A program made the translations under genes and the position numbers. Of a stretch of DNA of 64,000 nucleotides, positions 1 to 8,048 are shown one piece after another. Under the pieces are notes generated by a model that ran no database searches, had not been told where the DNA came from, and was given only the letters and a program-made list of their open reading frames with translations. The stretch comes from Acetobacteraceae bacterium UBA6159 (GTDB taxonomy: Bacteria; Pseudomonadota; Alphaproteobacteria; Acetobacterales; Acetobacteraceae), in NCBI GenBank assembly GCA_002422345.1, contig DIUL01000032.1:4323-68322 (forward strand), given 5' to 3'. The first letter of the stretch is position 1; each line of letters starts with the position of its first letter.

Positions 1-22
1 CGCCATCATCGCCCGCATCGGC

Positions 23-373
23 ATGAGGCGCGCCATGGTTCCACCGGTCGACGACGTGAAGAACTGGATGCATATGTTCCGTTGGATCGTGAAGCTGATC
101 CGCGATGAATATGAGGTCGACGAGGCGATTCTGGTGCGGACGGCCGTGCTGGAAACCGATTGCGGCCTGATGATCGAGCAGGTGGAAACCGTCCTCGGCA
201 CCATCTCCCAGTCCTTCGCCGTCTCCTTCCCCGCAGGCACGCTGGATGAGGTCCTGAAGCTGGAGGAGCTTTGCATGCTCGCCGCCTGGCTGAAGGGCCT
301 TTACAAGCAGCCCCCCTTCCTCTCGGACGGGTTCGCGCAAAGCTGTCGGGCCGCCAACGCGGCCTGCGGGTAA
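23..373 (+). CDS. Small alphaproteobacterial protein of unknown function, possibly cut at its 5' end
   Basis: An open frame gives 116 residues from the ATG at 23, but the same frame is open to the window edge at base 2, so the true start may lie outside. A second ATG is at 35. The protein has no signal peptide or membrane segment. It is mainly acidic and helical in character, with a conserved-looking C-terminal stretch (FPAGTLDEVLKLEELC followed by a WLKGLYK motif). The general size and acidic helices recall carrier-protein-like small proteins, but no phosphopantetheine DSL motif is visible, so I assign no function. Confidence 0.6.
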   Translation: MRRAMVPPVDDVKNWMHMFRWIVKLIRDEYEVDEAILVRTAVLETDCGLMIEQVETVLGTISQSFAVSFPAGTLDEVLKLEELCMLAAWLKGLYKQPPFLSDGFAQSCRAANAACG

Positions 374-635
374 AGGGCGGGCAAGGCCCCCGTCACGCGC
401 GCATCCACACGGGCGGTGACCCACCGCAACACAGCGTCATGCGATTTTTGCCATCGCGGGGGTTGCGCCCCTGTCGGTAAATTTTACGTTGGAGGGGCTT
501 CGTCGGCGACCGTCCCGAGCCAAGCCTTTCGATTGTTTCAATATTTTTCAGTGGCATGGTTTCTGCTTTGGCCGTGGCGATGGAGAGGCATCCGTTTGGG
601 GAAACGGAGCCGATGCATGGGGAGTGTATCATCCG

Positions 636-821
636 ATGCCAGTCGTGGTGGAAAGGCCCGCGGGACCGTTGTTGATTGGCGCTTTGTTCCTGGTCGCCCT
701 GGCCGTGGTGATCCTGTTGCTGATGCCGACCCTGCTGGGAGCCATGCTCGTCCTGTGGCTGCTGCTGTCGATCCCGATCGGGATCGCGGTCGGGCACTGC
801 GCGCTGAACCGGGACGAGTAG
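636..821 (+). CDS. Small two-helix membrane protein
   Basis: A 61-residue protein starting at the ATG at 636, preceded by GGGGAG ending at 624 (11-nt spacing). After a short N-terminal MPVVVERP stretch, two hydrophobic segments fill residues about 9-28 and 31-52, ending in a short charged tail (NRDE). It would sit in the inner membrane as a hairpin. An upstream in-frame ATG at 489 exists, but the residues it would add look non-coding and the ribosome site supports 636. There is no recognisable family; the evidence is composition and ribosome site only. Confidence 0.5.
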   Translation: MPVVVERPAGPLLIGALFLVALAVVILLLMPTLLGAMLVLWLLLSIPIGIAVGHCALNRDE

Positions 822-875
822 TACGCTTGACCCCTCCGCCAACCGGGATTTATACGAGGTCCGCCGGGGTTTCCG

Positions 876-936
876 GCCCTCGTGATTTGTCCGGCCGGAT
901 TGCGGCGAGGTGAAACAAGCGCGCTAAAGAGGCCAG
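876..936 (+). promoter_or_regulatory. SAM-II (SAM-alpha) riboswitch controlling metZ
   Basis: The conserved blocks occur in the right order: GATTTG at 884-889, CGGATTGC at 896-903, GTGAAACAA at 910-918 and CGCTAAAGAGG at 922-932. Stem P1 can form between CCTCG (878-882) and CGAGG (906-910), and the GGCC at 931-934 can pair back into the first loop for the pseudoknot. The metZ start is about 70 nt downstream. SAM-II is known from alphaproteobacterial methionine biosynthesis genes, where SAM binding represses expression. Confidence 0.88.
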
Positions 937-1007
937 CGGAAGGTCCCGTCACGGGATCCAGGCTGCTCCGATCGGTCGGGCCATGTTCAGTCACAGGGGC
1001 CCAGACA

Positions 1008-2201
1008 ATGTCACTCGACACCGCGAAACTCCGTCCCGCCACCCGCCTCGTGCATGGTGGCGTCCACCGCTCGCCGCACGGTGAAACATCCGAGGCGCTG
1101 TTCCTCACCTCCGGCTATGTCTATGACAGCGCCGAACAGGCCGAGGGCACCTTCGCCGGCACGGTCGAACACTACCAGTATTCCCGCTTCGCCAACCCGA
1201 CCATCACCATGCTGGAGGAACGGCTGGCGCTGATCGAGGGCGCGGAAGCCTGCCGCACCACCGCGACCGGCATGGCCGCGGTGAACGCCGCCCTGCTCGC
1301 GCATTTGAAGGCCGGGGACCGCGTCGTCGCCTCCCGCGCGCTGTTCGGGTCCTGCCATTGGATCGTGTCCACCCTGCTGCCGAAGTTCGGGATCGAGGCG
1401 GTGTTCGTCGATGGCGCCGACCTGGACCAGTGGCGGGACGCGCTGGCCAAACCGACCCAGCTCGTGCTGCTGGAGACCCCGTCTAACCCGATGCTGGAGA
1501 TCGTCGACCTGCCCGCGGTGGCCGAGATGGCGCATCGGGCCGGGGCCATCGTGGTGGTGGATAACGTCTTCGCCACGCCCTTATTGCAGCAGCCGATGAC
1601 CATGGGTGCGGACGTCGTCATTTATTCCTGTACGAAGCATATTGACGGTCAAGGCCGTGTGCTCGGCGGGGCCATCCTGGCGGGCAACAAGTGGGTGAAT
1701 GACGTCCTGCAGCCCTTCATCCGCAACACCGGGCCGGCCTTGTCGGCGTTCAACGCCTGGCTGCTGCTGAAGGGGCTGGAGACGTTGCCGCTGCGGGTCG
1801 AGGCAAGCTGCCGGTCCGCCGCCGCGATCGCCGACTTCGTCGCCGAGAGCCCCGCCGTCTCCCGCGTCTGGTATCCGACCCGCGCCGATCACCCGCAGCG
1901 CGCCCTGGCCGCGAAGCAGATGAAGGCCGGCGGCACCGTCGTGACGTTCGAGGTCGCGGGCGGCAAGGAGGCCGCCTTCCGCGTGATGAACGCGTTCGAA
2001 CTGATCCGGGTGTCGAATAATCTCGGTGATTCGAAATCGCTCGCGACGCATCCCGCGACCACGACCCATCTGCGGATCGGAGAGACCGAGCGCGCGCGCC
2101 TGGGCATCACCGACGGCGTCATTCGTGTCTCGATCGGGCTCGAGGATGTCGAGGACCTGCGTGACGACATCGGTCGCGCGCTGACACTGGCGGGCGGCTG
2201 A
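1008..2201 (+). CDS. metZ: O-succinylhomoserine sulfhydrylase (PLP-dependent)
   Basis: A 397-residue cytosolic enzyme of the Cys/Met-metabolism PLP family that makes homocysteine from O-succinylhomoserine and sulfide. The start chosen is the ATG at 1008 (MSLDTAKLRPATRLVHGG), with AGGGG about 10 nt upstream; the frame is open further upstream, but that part overlaps the riboswitch. Family motifs include QYSRFANPT near residue 57, ATGMAAV near 86 and the PLP lysine in YSCTKHIDGQG (K210). The C-terminal SLGDSKSLATHP-type motif reads NNLGDSKSLATHPATTTH. The SAM-II riboswitch directly upstream fits methionine synthesis and indicates repression when SAM is abundant. The length is normal for the family. 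Confidence 0.95.
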   Translation: MSLDTAKLRPATRLVHGGVHRSPHGETSEALFLTSGYVYDSAEQAEGTFAGTVEHYQYSRFANPTITMLEERLALIEGAEACRTTATGMAAVNAALLAHLKAGDRVVASRALFGSCHWIVSTLLPKFGIEAVFVDGADLDQWRDALAKPTQLVLLETPSNPMLEIVDLPAVAEMAHRAGAIVVVDNVFATPLLQQPMTMGADVVIYSCTKHIDGQGRVLGGAILAGNKWVNDVLQPFIRNTGPALSAFNAWLLLKGLETLPLRVEASCRSAAAIADFVAESPAVSRVWYPTRADHPQRALAAKQMKAGGTVVTFEVAGGKEAAFRVMNAFELIRVSNNLGDSKSLATHPATTTHLRIGETERARLGITDGVIRVSIGLEDVEDLRDDIGRALTLAGG

Positions 2202-2221
2202 TCGTTCCGATTTCGGGAGCT

Positions 2222-2250
2222 TCCCGCGCGTCCGTTCCGGGCGCGCGGGA
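2222..2250 (+). terminator. Hairpin after metZ
   Basis: A perfect 9-bp stem (TCCCGCGCG with CGCGCGGGA) with an 11-nt loop lies 20 nt after the metZ stop and before apaG. There is no T-run, so termination strength is uncertain. Confidence 0.45.
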
Positions 2251-2319
2251 CCGAAGCTGGACACGCGGCGGTTTTCGGCCTTGAATCGGCATCCATGGAA
2301 GCAGGAAGGTGCATCCGCC

Positions 2320-2808
2320 ATGCCTGACGACGACCTGAAGACCGGTCGCGACGACCGTTCCGCCCCCCGCGAACCGCGGGGCAAACGCGCGCGTCCGGCG
2401 GAAGAACGAGCCGGGTATGAGCAGACGACGCGCGATGTGCGCGTGTCCGTGCGCTCATACTTCCTGGCCGACCAGTCGCGGCCGGACGACAATCATTTCG
2501 TCTGGGCCTATCGCGTCCGGATCGAGAATGAGGGGCAGGCGCCGGTCAAGCTGCTGCGCCGGACCTGGCATATCACCGACGCACGCGGCCGCACGCAAAG
2601 CGTCCACGGCCCGGGCGTGGTAGGGGAGCAGCCTTTGCTCGATCCCGGCCAGAGTTTCGAGTATACGTCGGGCACGCCGCTCGACACGCCATCCGGCTTC
2701 ATGGTCGGAACGTATCATATGACCAATCCGTCCTCGGGAGAGGATTTCGATGTCGCGGTTCCGGCCTTCAGCCTGGACAGCCCGCATCAGGATGGGCGCG
2801 TACATTAG
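2320..2808 (+). CDS. apaG: ApaG-domain protein with N-terminal extension
   Basis: 162 residues from the ATG at 2320, with AGGAAGG at 2303-2309 as ribosome site. The ApaG fold (DUF525, Ig-like beta sandwich) spans about residues 40-160: a YEQTTRDVRVSVRSYF strand, NHFVWAYRVRIENEG, LLRRTWHITDARG, VVGEQPLLDPGQSFEYTSG and the GTYHM motif. The family is about 125 residues long; here about 38 charged Arg/Asp-rich residues precede it. ApaG is linked genetically to cobalt/magnesium resistance and diadenosine tetraphosphate levels, but its biochemical activity is unsettled. It sits alone between metZ and folE, each with its own hairpin. Confidence 0.9.
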   Translation: MPDDDLKTGRDDRSAPREPRGKRARPAEERAGYEQTTRDVRVSVRSYFLADQSRPDDNHFVWAYRVRIENEGQAPVKLLRRTWHITDARGRTQSVHGPGVVGEQPLLDPGQSFEYTSGTPLDTPSGFMVGTYHMTNPSSGEDFDVAVPAFSLDSPHQDGRVH

Positions 2809-2821
2809 AAGTACGGCACGG

Positions 2822-2841
2822 GGCGGGTTGTCGGACCCGCC
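2822..2841 (+). terminator. Hairpin after apaG
   Basis: A perfect 7-bp stem (GGCGGGT with ACCCGCC) with a 6-nt loop lies 13 nt past the apaG stop. There is no T-run. Confidence 0.4.
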
Positions 2842-2913
2842 ACCGGCCCCATATCGCGCCGATGCGCATCGAAATCAGCGTATGCGTGGTGACAACCAGG
2901 AGGGTTCCTCGCG

Positions 2914-3555
2914 GTGAATATCATCTCGACACCGGCACGACCCGGAGCGGCCGGCACGTCCGAGCCCCGCCCCACGCGGGAAGAAGCCGAGGCTGCCGTC
3001 CGCACATTGTTGCGTTGGGCCGGTGACAATCCGACGCGGGAGGGGCTGGTCGATACCCCCTCGCGCGTCGTGCGTTCCTATGAGGAATTCTTCGCCGGCT
3101 ACGACGTGGATCCCGTCGCGCTGCTGGAACGGACCTTCGAGGAAACCGAAGGCTATGACGAGATCGTGCTGTTGCGCGACATCCGTCTGGAAAGCCACTG
3201 TGAGCATCACATGGTGCCGATCCTGGGGCGCGCGCACGTGGCCTATCTGCCGCACCGGCGCGTGGTGGGGATCAGCAAGCTCGCCCGGGTCGTGGAGGCC
3301 TATTCCAAGCGCCTCCAGATCCAGGAGAAGCTGACGGCGCAGATCGCCAACACGATCCAGGACGTGCTGGAACCGCGCGGGGTCGCGGTGGTGATCGAGG
3401 CGGCACACCAGTGCATGACCACCCGCGGCGTCCACAAGCCTGGCGTGACGATGGTCACGTCTCGGATGCTGGGCGTGTTCCGCGACAACGCGACGACGCG
3501 GCGGGAGTTGCTGGCAATGATCGGCAACCGCGGTTCGTCCATCATGACGGAGTAA
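2914..3555 (+). CDS. folE: GTP cyclohydrolase I
   Basis: 213 residues beginning with GTG at 2914 behind a strong AGGAGGG (2898-2904). It converts GTP to 7,8-dihydroneopterin triphosphate, the first step of folate synthesis, as a cytosolic decamer. Zinc ligands are visible in the SHCEHHM motif (C96, H99 region) and [10 protein letters not shown] (C167). Other family blocks include [14 protein letters not shown] (residues 39-52), the GRAHVAYLP motif and [15 protein letters not shown]. The first 20 residues are a Pro/Gly-rich tail that is probably disordered. It appears to be a single-gene unit, flanked by hairpins on both sides. Confidence 0.96.
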   Translation: MNIISTPARPGAAGTSEPRPTREEAEAAVRTLLRWAGDNPTREGLVDTPSRVVRSYEEFFAGYDVDPVALLERTFEETEGYDEIVLLRDIRLESHCEHHMVPILGRAHVAYLPHRRVVGISKLARVVEAYSKRLQIQEKLTAQIANTIQDVLEPRGVAVVIEAAHQCMTTRGVHKPGVTMVTSRMLGVFRDNATTRRELLAMIGNRGSSIMTE

Positions 3556-3563
3556 AGGGCAGG

Positions 3564-3581
3564 GGAAGCCGCGAGGCTTCC
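3564..3581 (+). terminator. Hairpin terminator after folE
   Basis: A 7-bp perfect stem GGAAGCC/GGCTTCC with a GCGA tetraloop, extendable by the flanking GG and CC, lies 8 nt after the folE stop. Confidence 0.6.
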
Positions 3582-3678
3582 TCCCCCGATCAACGGATGG
3601 GTGTAAGGGGGCACGGAACCGTGCCCGTTCCCCGCTCGCGGATTGACGTTACGGGGCAGCGACCGCGCCCTCTGCCTG

Positions 3679-3708
3679 CGTCATCCCTGGCCTTGTGCCA
3701 GGGACCAT
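3679..3708. repeat. REP-like palindromic element, copy 1
   Basis: CGTCATCCCTGG...CCAGGGACCAT is an imperfect palindrome of the same design as the elements at 3764-3792 and in 9211-9282 (CGTCAT + inverted arm + TTG spacer + arm). It lies in the 380-bp gene-free gap between folE and the AtzG-like gene, which otherwise holds only the folE terminator and unremarkable GC-rich sequence. Confidence 0.5.
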
Positions 3709-3763
3709 CGCCAGCACGCATCTGCGCCAATCCTCCCCCGACACCGTTCGCCTCCCCAACCCC

Positions 3764-3792
3764 CGTCATGGATGGGCTTGACCCATCCATCG
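3764..3792. repeat. REP-like palindromic element, copy 2
   Basis: CGTCATGGATGGG-CTTGA-CCCATCCATCG has the same framework as copy 1, with different but compensating arm bases (GGATGGG/CCCATCC). That is what is expected of a structured dispersed repeat rather than chance similarity. Confidence 0.5.
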
Positions 3793-3935
3793 CCCAGGAC
3801 TCTGCACGCGGACCCGCGCCCCTTGCCGCGCGCCCCCATCCGGTCTCCCATGCCATCGCCAGCGGCCCGGTTGTTGCACGGGTCGTACTGGACCGGCTGC
3901 ATCATGCCAGCCCCGACGCAAGGAGATTTCCCGCG

Positions 3936-4133
3936 ATGCCCCCCAAACTGACTGATGAATCCCTCGATTATCTGCTCGACGCGGCCGGACTGGTCCTGAC
4001 GGCCGAACAGAAGGCCGACCTCGCCACCACGCATGAGGCGCTGACCGCGATGAAGGCCCGCGTCCGCAAGCCGCGCGGCCGGATGGCCGAACCCGCCCAT
4101 ACATTCGGCTATACGGCGGAGGACCTGGCATGA
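3936..4133 (+). CDS. AtzG-like (GatC-like) small amidase partner
   Basis: 65 residues from the ATG at 3936, with AAGGAG upstream. The stop overlaps the start of the following amidase (ATGA at 4130-4133), so the two are translationally coupled. The protein is helical (SLDYLLDAAGLVLTAEQ, then a second helix) and ends with an EPAHTFGY segment. This organisation matches the AtzG-like family (formerly DUF4089), short peptides that complex with AtzE-type amidases as GatC does with GatA. The probable role is to stabilise the downstream amidase. Family assignment rests on size, pattern and context. Confidence 0.75.
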   Translation: MPPKLTDESLDYLLDAAGLVLTAEQKADLATTHEALTAMKARVRKPRGRMAEPAHTFGYTAEDLA

Positions 4134-5518
4134 TCCCGACGATCGCCGAGGCCGCGAAGCTGATCGCGGCGAAGAAGCTGTCTCCGGTCGAACTGACGCA
4201 GGCCTGCCTGTCGCGCATGCACGCGATGGACGACACGCTGCACGCCTTCATCCTGCCGACCGAGGAACGCGCGCTCTCCGAAGCCCGCGCCGCCGAGGCC
4301 GAGATCATGAAGTCTGGCCCACGCGGCCCGATGCACGGCATCCCGATCGGCCTGAAGGACATCGTCGACACCGCCGGTCTGGAAACGACCTGCCAATCGC
4401 GGCTGCTCGCCGGCAACGTGCCCGATAAAGATGCAATGTGTGCCGTCAAACTGGCCTCGGCGGGTTCGGTGCTGATGGGAAAACTGACCACGCATGAGTT
4501 CGCCGATGGCGGACCTTCATTCGATCTGCCCAAACCGCCATCACGGAACCCCTGGAATCCGGATCATTTCACGGCAGGTTCGTCAAGCGGCACCGGCGCG
4601 GCCGTGGCTGCTGGTATGATTTTGTGCGGAATTGGCACGGACACCGGCGGCTCGATCCGCGGACCTGCCGCTTTATGCGGCATCGCTGGAATCAAGCCGA
4701 CCTACGGCCTGGTCTCGCGCGCGGGCGTCGCGCCGGCGGCCTTTAGCTTGGATCACATCGGCCCGATGGCGTGGACGTCCGAGGACTGCGCGATCATGCT
4801 GCAGGCCCTCGCGGGGCATGACCCGGCCGACCCCGCCTCCGCCAACCAGCCCATCCCCGACTACACCGCGCTGCTCGGCACCGGGCTGAAGGGCGTGAAG
4901 GTCGGCGTCATCCGCCACTTCCATGAAACCGACGCCCCGGTTGCGCCCGCGACGCAGGCCGGCATCGACAATGCCATGGCCGTGCTGCGCGACCTCGGCG
5001 CCATCGTGTCCGACGTCACCGTGTCGCCGTTGCAGGATTGGCATGCCTGCGGGTCGCTGATTTCGATGGCGGAGCGGGCAACCGCCTATGAGGAATGGGC
5101 GCGCACGCGACTGTCCGAGTTCAGCGAACGCGTGCAGCGCCGGTTGGCCCTGGGCGCGATGGTCTCGGCCGTCGACTACCTCCAGGCGGTGCGGCGGCGG
5201 CGGGAGCTGCGCGCGGAACTGAAGGCGGCGATGGCTGGGCTGGATGTCGTGATCACGGCGGGTGCTTATGGCGAAGCGGCGAAGATGGATGCGATCCCGC
5301 GTTGGGACGTGTTCGCGGCGCCGAGCTTCACGATTCCGTTCAATGTGACGGGGTATCCGGCGATTGCGGTTTGCACCGGGTTTGGGCCGCTGGGGCTGCC
5401 GGTTTCGATGCAGGTTGTAGGCAAGCCGTTCCAGGAGGCGACTGTTTTCCGGGTGGCGGATGCTTTTGAGAAGGCGACGGAATTCCGGAACAAGCGGCCG
5501 GCCATGGTGGGGGGCTGA
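4130..5518 (+). CDS. Amidase-signature hydrolase, AtzE-like
   Basis: 462 residues, amidase-signature family, probably hydrolysing a carbon-nitrogen amide bond in the cytosol. The Ser-cisSer-Lys triad is present: K76 in GLKDIVDTAG, the cis-serine about S152 in AGSSSGTGAA, and nucleophile S175 in DTGGSIRGPA. ISMAERATAYEEW and SFTIPFNVTGYPA are the usual C-terminal family blocks. Its start overlaps the stop of an AtzG-like gene, the arrangement known for AtzE (1-carboxybiuret hydrolase) and its relatives. The actual substrate is unknown. A strong hairpin with a T-run follows before the formamidase gene, so the latter may have its own promoter. Confidence 0.88.
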   Translation: MIPTIAEAAKLIAAKKLSPVELTQACLSRMHAMDDTLHAFILPTEERALSEARAAEAEIMKSGPRGPMHGIPIGLKDIVDTAGLETTCQSRLLAGNVPDKDAMCAVKLASAGSVLMGKLTTHEFADGGPSFDLPKPPSRNPWNPDHFTAGSSSGTGAAVAAGMILCGIGTDTGGSIRGPAALCGIAGIKPTYGLVSRAGVAPAAFSLDHIGPMAWTSEDCAIMLQALAGHDPADPASANQPIPDYTALLGTGLKGVKVGVIRHFHETDAPVAPATQAGIDNAMAVLRDLGAIVSDVTVSPLQDWHACGSLISMAERATAYEEWARTRLSEFSERVQRRLALGAMVSAVDYLQAVRRRRELRAELKAAMAGLDVVITAGAYGEAAKMDAIPRWDVFAAPSFTIPFNVTGYPAIAVCTGFGPLGLPVSMQVVGKPFQEATVFRVADAFEKATEFRNKRPAMVGG

Positions 5519-5534
5519 TGGTTTAGGGGGGGTA

Positions 5535-5595
5535 CCCCTCCCCCCACCCTTGGTCCGCTTCGCGGCCCAAGCCCTCAAGGGGAGGGGGGGATTTT
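5535..5595 (+). terminator. Two-part hairpin with T-run between amidase and formamidase genes
   Basis: An outer 9-bp stem pairs CCCCTCCCC (5535-5543) with GGGGAGGGG (5579-5587). It encloses an inner stem TTGG-CCGC / GCGG-CCAA, and it is followed by ATTTTT at 5591-5596. It resembles an intrinsic terminator or a dispersed palindromic element. Confidence 0.5.
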
Positions 5596-5620
5596 TGCCG
5601 ACAAATCAAAGGATTTTCTG

Positions 5621-6577
5621 ATGGCCACGCTTTCTCTTCGCGCGAGTCCCGAAACCGTTCGGATTGGCGTTTTCGACGCTGTTTTTCCGCCTGTCATGAC
5701 CATCGCCTCGGGCGATACGGTGGAGGTGCAATGTGTCTCCGGCCGGGATTCGGTGATGCCGCCGGCCGGCTCTCCGCTGACCTCTCCGCCTGAACTGCTG
5801 GCGATCCTGGCGGCCAATCCAGGCACGACCGCGGGTCATATCGTCACCGGTCCGATCGCGATCGAGGGTGCGATGCCCGGCGACATGCTGGAAATCAAGA
5901 TCCACAAGATCGTTCCCGGTGCGAACTGGGGCTACAACGTGATCCGTCCCCTCGTCGGCACGCTGCCCGAGGACTTCCACGAGACCACGATGATGCACAT
6001 CCCCGTCGACCAGGAACGCGGCGTCTGCACGCTGCCCTGGGGCACGGAACTGACGCTCGCGCCGTTCTTCGGCGTGATGGGCGTGGCCCCTCCCCCGGCC
6101 TTTGGCCGCATCGCTTCGAAGGAGCCTCGGATCCATGGCGGCAACCTCGACAACAAGGAACTGACCGCCGGATCGACCCTGTTCCTGCCGGTCTGGGTGC
6201 CGGGCGCCAACTTCTCGGTCGGTGACGGCCATGGCGTGCAGGGCGATGGGGAGGTCTGCGTCACCGCGCTGGAAATGTGCCTGACCGGAACCTTCACCTT
6301 CACGCTGCACAAGGGCGGCGGGCCGACCAATCCGCTGCTGAAGATGCCGCGCGCGGAATCCGCCACGCACTACATCACCATGGGCATGAACGAGGACCTG
6401 GATCAGGCGATGAAGCAGGCGCTGCGGGAGATGATCGTCTTCATCTGCTCGCGGTCGAACCTGTCGCGGGAACAGGCCTATGCGTTCTGCTCGCTGGCGG
6501 TCGATTTCCACGTCACCCAGACGGTGAACGGGGAAAAGGGCGTGCACGGCCTGCTCAAGAAGGGCCTGCTGTTCTGA
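5621..6577 (+). CDS. Acetamidase/formamidase family protein
   Basis: 318 residues of the FmdA/AmdA family, zinc-type amidohydrolases releasing ammonia from formamide or acetamide. The ATG at 5621 follows AAAGGA. Features seen: the N-terminal SGDTVEVQCVSG strand pair, the HIVTGPIAIEGAMPGDMLEI block, an FFGVMGVAP segment and VGDGHGVQGDGEVCVTALE, which are hallmarks of the family. The length is typical (300-320). It lies between two amidase-signature genes on the same strand, with 37 bp to the next gene, which suggests a shared role in amide nitrogen use. Which small amide it takes cannot be told. Confidence 0.92.
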   Translation: MATLSLRASPETVRIGVFDAVFPPVMTIASGDTVEVQCVSGRDSVMPPAGSPLTSPPELLAILAANPGTTAGHIVTGPIAIEGAMPGDMLEIKIHKIVPGANWGYNVIRPLVGTLPEDFHETTMMHIPVDQERGVCTLPWGTELTLAPFFGVMGVAPPPAFGRIASKEPRIHGGNLDNKELTAGSTLFLPVWVPGANFSVGDGHGVQGDGEVCVTALEMCLTGTFTFTLHKGGGPTNPLLKMPRAESATHYITMGMNEDLDQAMKQALREMIVFICSRSNLSREQAYAFCSLAVDFHVTQTVNGEKGVHGLLKKGLLF

Positions 6578-6614
6578 TCACGAAGCGTCTGGTATCGAAT
6601 GAAAGGACCGACCC

Positions 6615-7952
6615 ATGAACGATGCCCAATACGTCGCGACCGAACCGGCCCAGATGACCGGGGCCGAGGCCGCCGCGCTGATCAAAACCAAGCAATTGTC
6701 GTGTGAGGAACTGGCCCGTTCCTGCCTCGCCCGGATCGCCGCCCGCGATGCCGCGGTGAAGGCCTGGCTGTGGGTCGACCCCGACTACGTCATCCGGCGC
6801 GCCCGCGAACTCGACAAGCTCGGCTCCACCGGACCGCTGCATGGGTTGCCCTTCGGTGTGAAGGACGTGATCGACACTGCGGATTATCCGACGACGCAGA
6901 ACTCTCCAATCTATGACCAGACGAAGGTTGGCCGGGACGCGGCCTGCGTCGCCGTGGTGCGCGGCAATGGCGCGCTGATCCTGGGCAAGACGGATACGGT
7001 GGAGTTCGCCTCCGGCGGGCGGAAGGCGCTGACCCGCAATCCGTACAACCCGGCGCATACGCCGGGCGGTTCCTCCTCCGGCTCGGGCGCCGCGGTGGGG
7101 GATTTCCAGGTCCCCTTCGCCTTCGGCACGCAGACCGGCGGTTCCCACATCCGGCCCGCGTCGTTCAACGGCATCTACGGGATGAAGCCGACCTGGGGCA
7201 CCGTCAGCCGGGAAGGCGTGCGGATGTCGTCCATGACGTTGGACACGGTCGGCTGGTATGGCCGCTCGGTTGACGACCTGATCCTGGTGGGCACCGCGTT
7301 CCGCATCCCGGAGGACCCGCTGACGGTCGACGTCAAGGGCCTGCGCGTCGGCCTGTGCCGCAGCCCGGTCTGGGACGTGATCCAGCCTGGCGGCCAGATC
7401 GCGCTGGAAACCGCGGCGAAGCGGCTGATGGAAGCCGGGGCGATCGTCACCGACCTGGAACTGCCCGAGCCGTTCACCCGCCTGCACGACGCCCATACCG
7501 CGATCGTGAACACGGAAGGCGGGTCGTCCTTCCTGCCGGAATACGTGAACGCCTTCGACAAGCTGGCCCCCGACCTGAAGGCCAAGGTCGAGAACGTGCT
7601 GCAGATCACGCCGGATCGGCTGCTGGCCGCCTACTCGGTCGCCGATGCCTGCCGGCCGATGCTGGATGCGATGTTCGGCACCGAGTTCGACGTGATCCTG
7701 ACGCCCAGCGCGCCAGGGGAGGCACCGGTCGGGCTGCACACGACGGGGGATGCGGTGTTCAACCGGATGTGGACGCTGCTGCATGCGCCGAACGTGGGTA
7801 TCCCGGTGTGCCGAGGCCCCGCCAACCTGCCGGTCGGCGTGACGCTGGTGGGCAAGCGGTTCGCGGACTCCCGGCTGCTGGCGATCGCCAAGGCGGTGGC
7901 GCCGGTCATCGACGCCGACCCGACGGCGGGGTTGCGGGAGCTGTGGGGATAA
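6615..7952 (+). CDS. Amidase-signature hydrolase
   Basis: 445 residues with the amidase-signature triad: K83 in GVKDVIDTAD, serines at about 153-155 in GGSSSGSGAAVG, and S177 in QTGGSHIRPASFNG. The IRPASFNG variant of the nucleophile loop differs from the SIRGPA form of the first amidase, placing the two in different subfamilies. The ATG at 6615 is preceded by GAAAGGA. It is probably cotranscribed with the formamidase 37 bp upstream. No AtzG-like partner lies beside it. The substrate is unknown; a broad aliphatic or aryl amide is likely. Confidence 0.88.
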   Translation: MNDAQYVATEPAQMTGAEAAALIKTKQLSCEELARSCLARIAARDAAVKAWLWVDPDYVIRRARELDKLGSTGPLHGLPFGVKDVIDTADYPTTQNSPIYDQTKVGRDAACVAVVRGNGALILGKTDTVEFASGGRKALTRNPYNPAHTPGGSSSGSGAAVGDFQVPFAFGTQTGGSHIRPASFNGIYGMKPTWGTVSREGVRMSSMTLDTVGWYGRSVDDLILVGTAFRIPEDPLTVDVKGLRVGLCRSPVWDVIQPGGQIALETAAKRLMEAGAIVTDLELPEPFTRLHDAHTAIVNTEGGSSFLPEYVNAFDKLAPDLKAKVENVLQITPDRLLAAYSVADACRPMLDAMFGTEFDVILTPSAPGEAPVGLHTTGDAVFNRMWTLLHAPNVGIPVCRGPANLPVGVTLVGKRFADSRLLAIAKAVAPVIDADPTAGLRELWG

Positions 7953-8048
7953 CCCACGCATGGCAGGGCAGGCTGGATCGCGGGGTTGTGCCTCGGGCGG
8001 GCAACCCCCACTATCGGGGGGAATATAACGCCCCGCGCCCAGGTTGTG

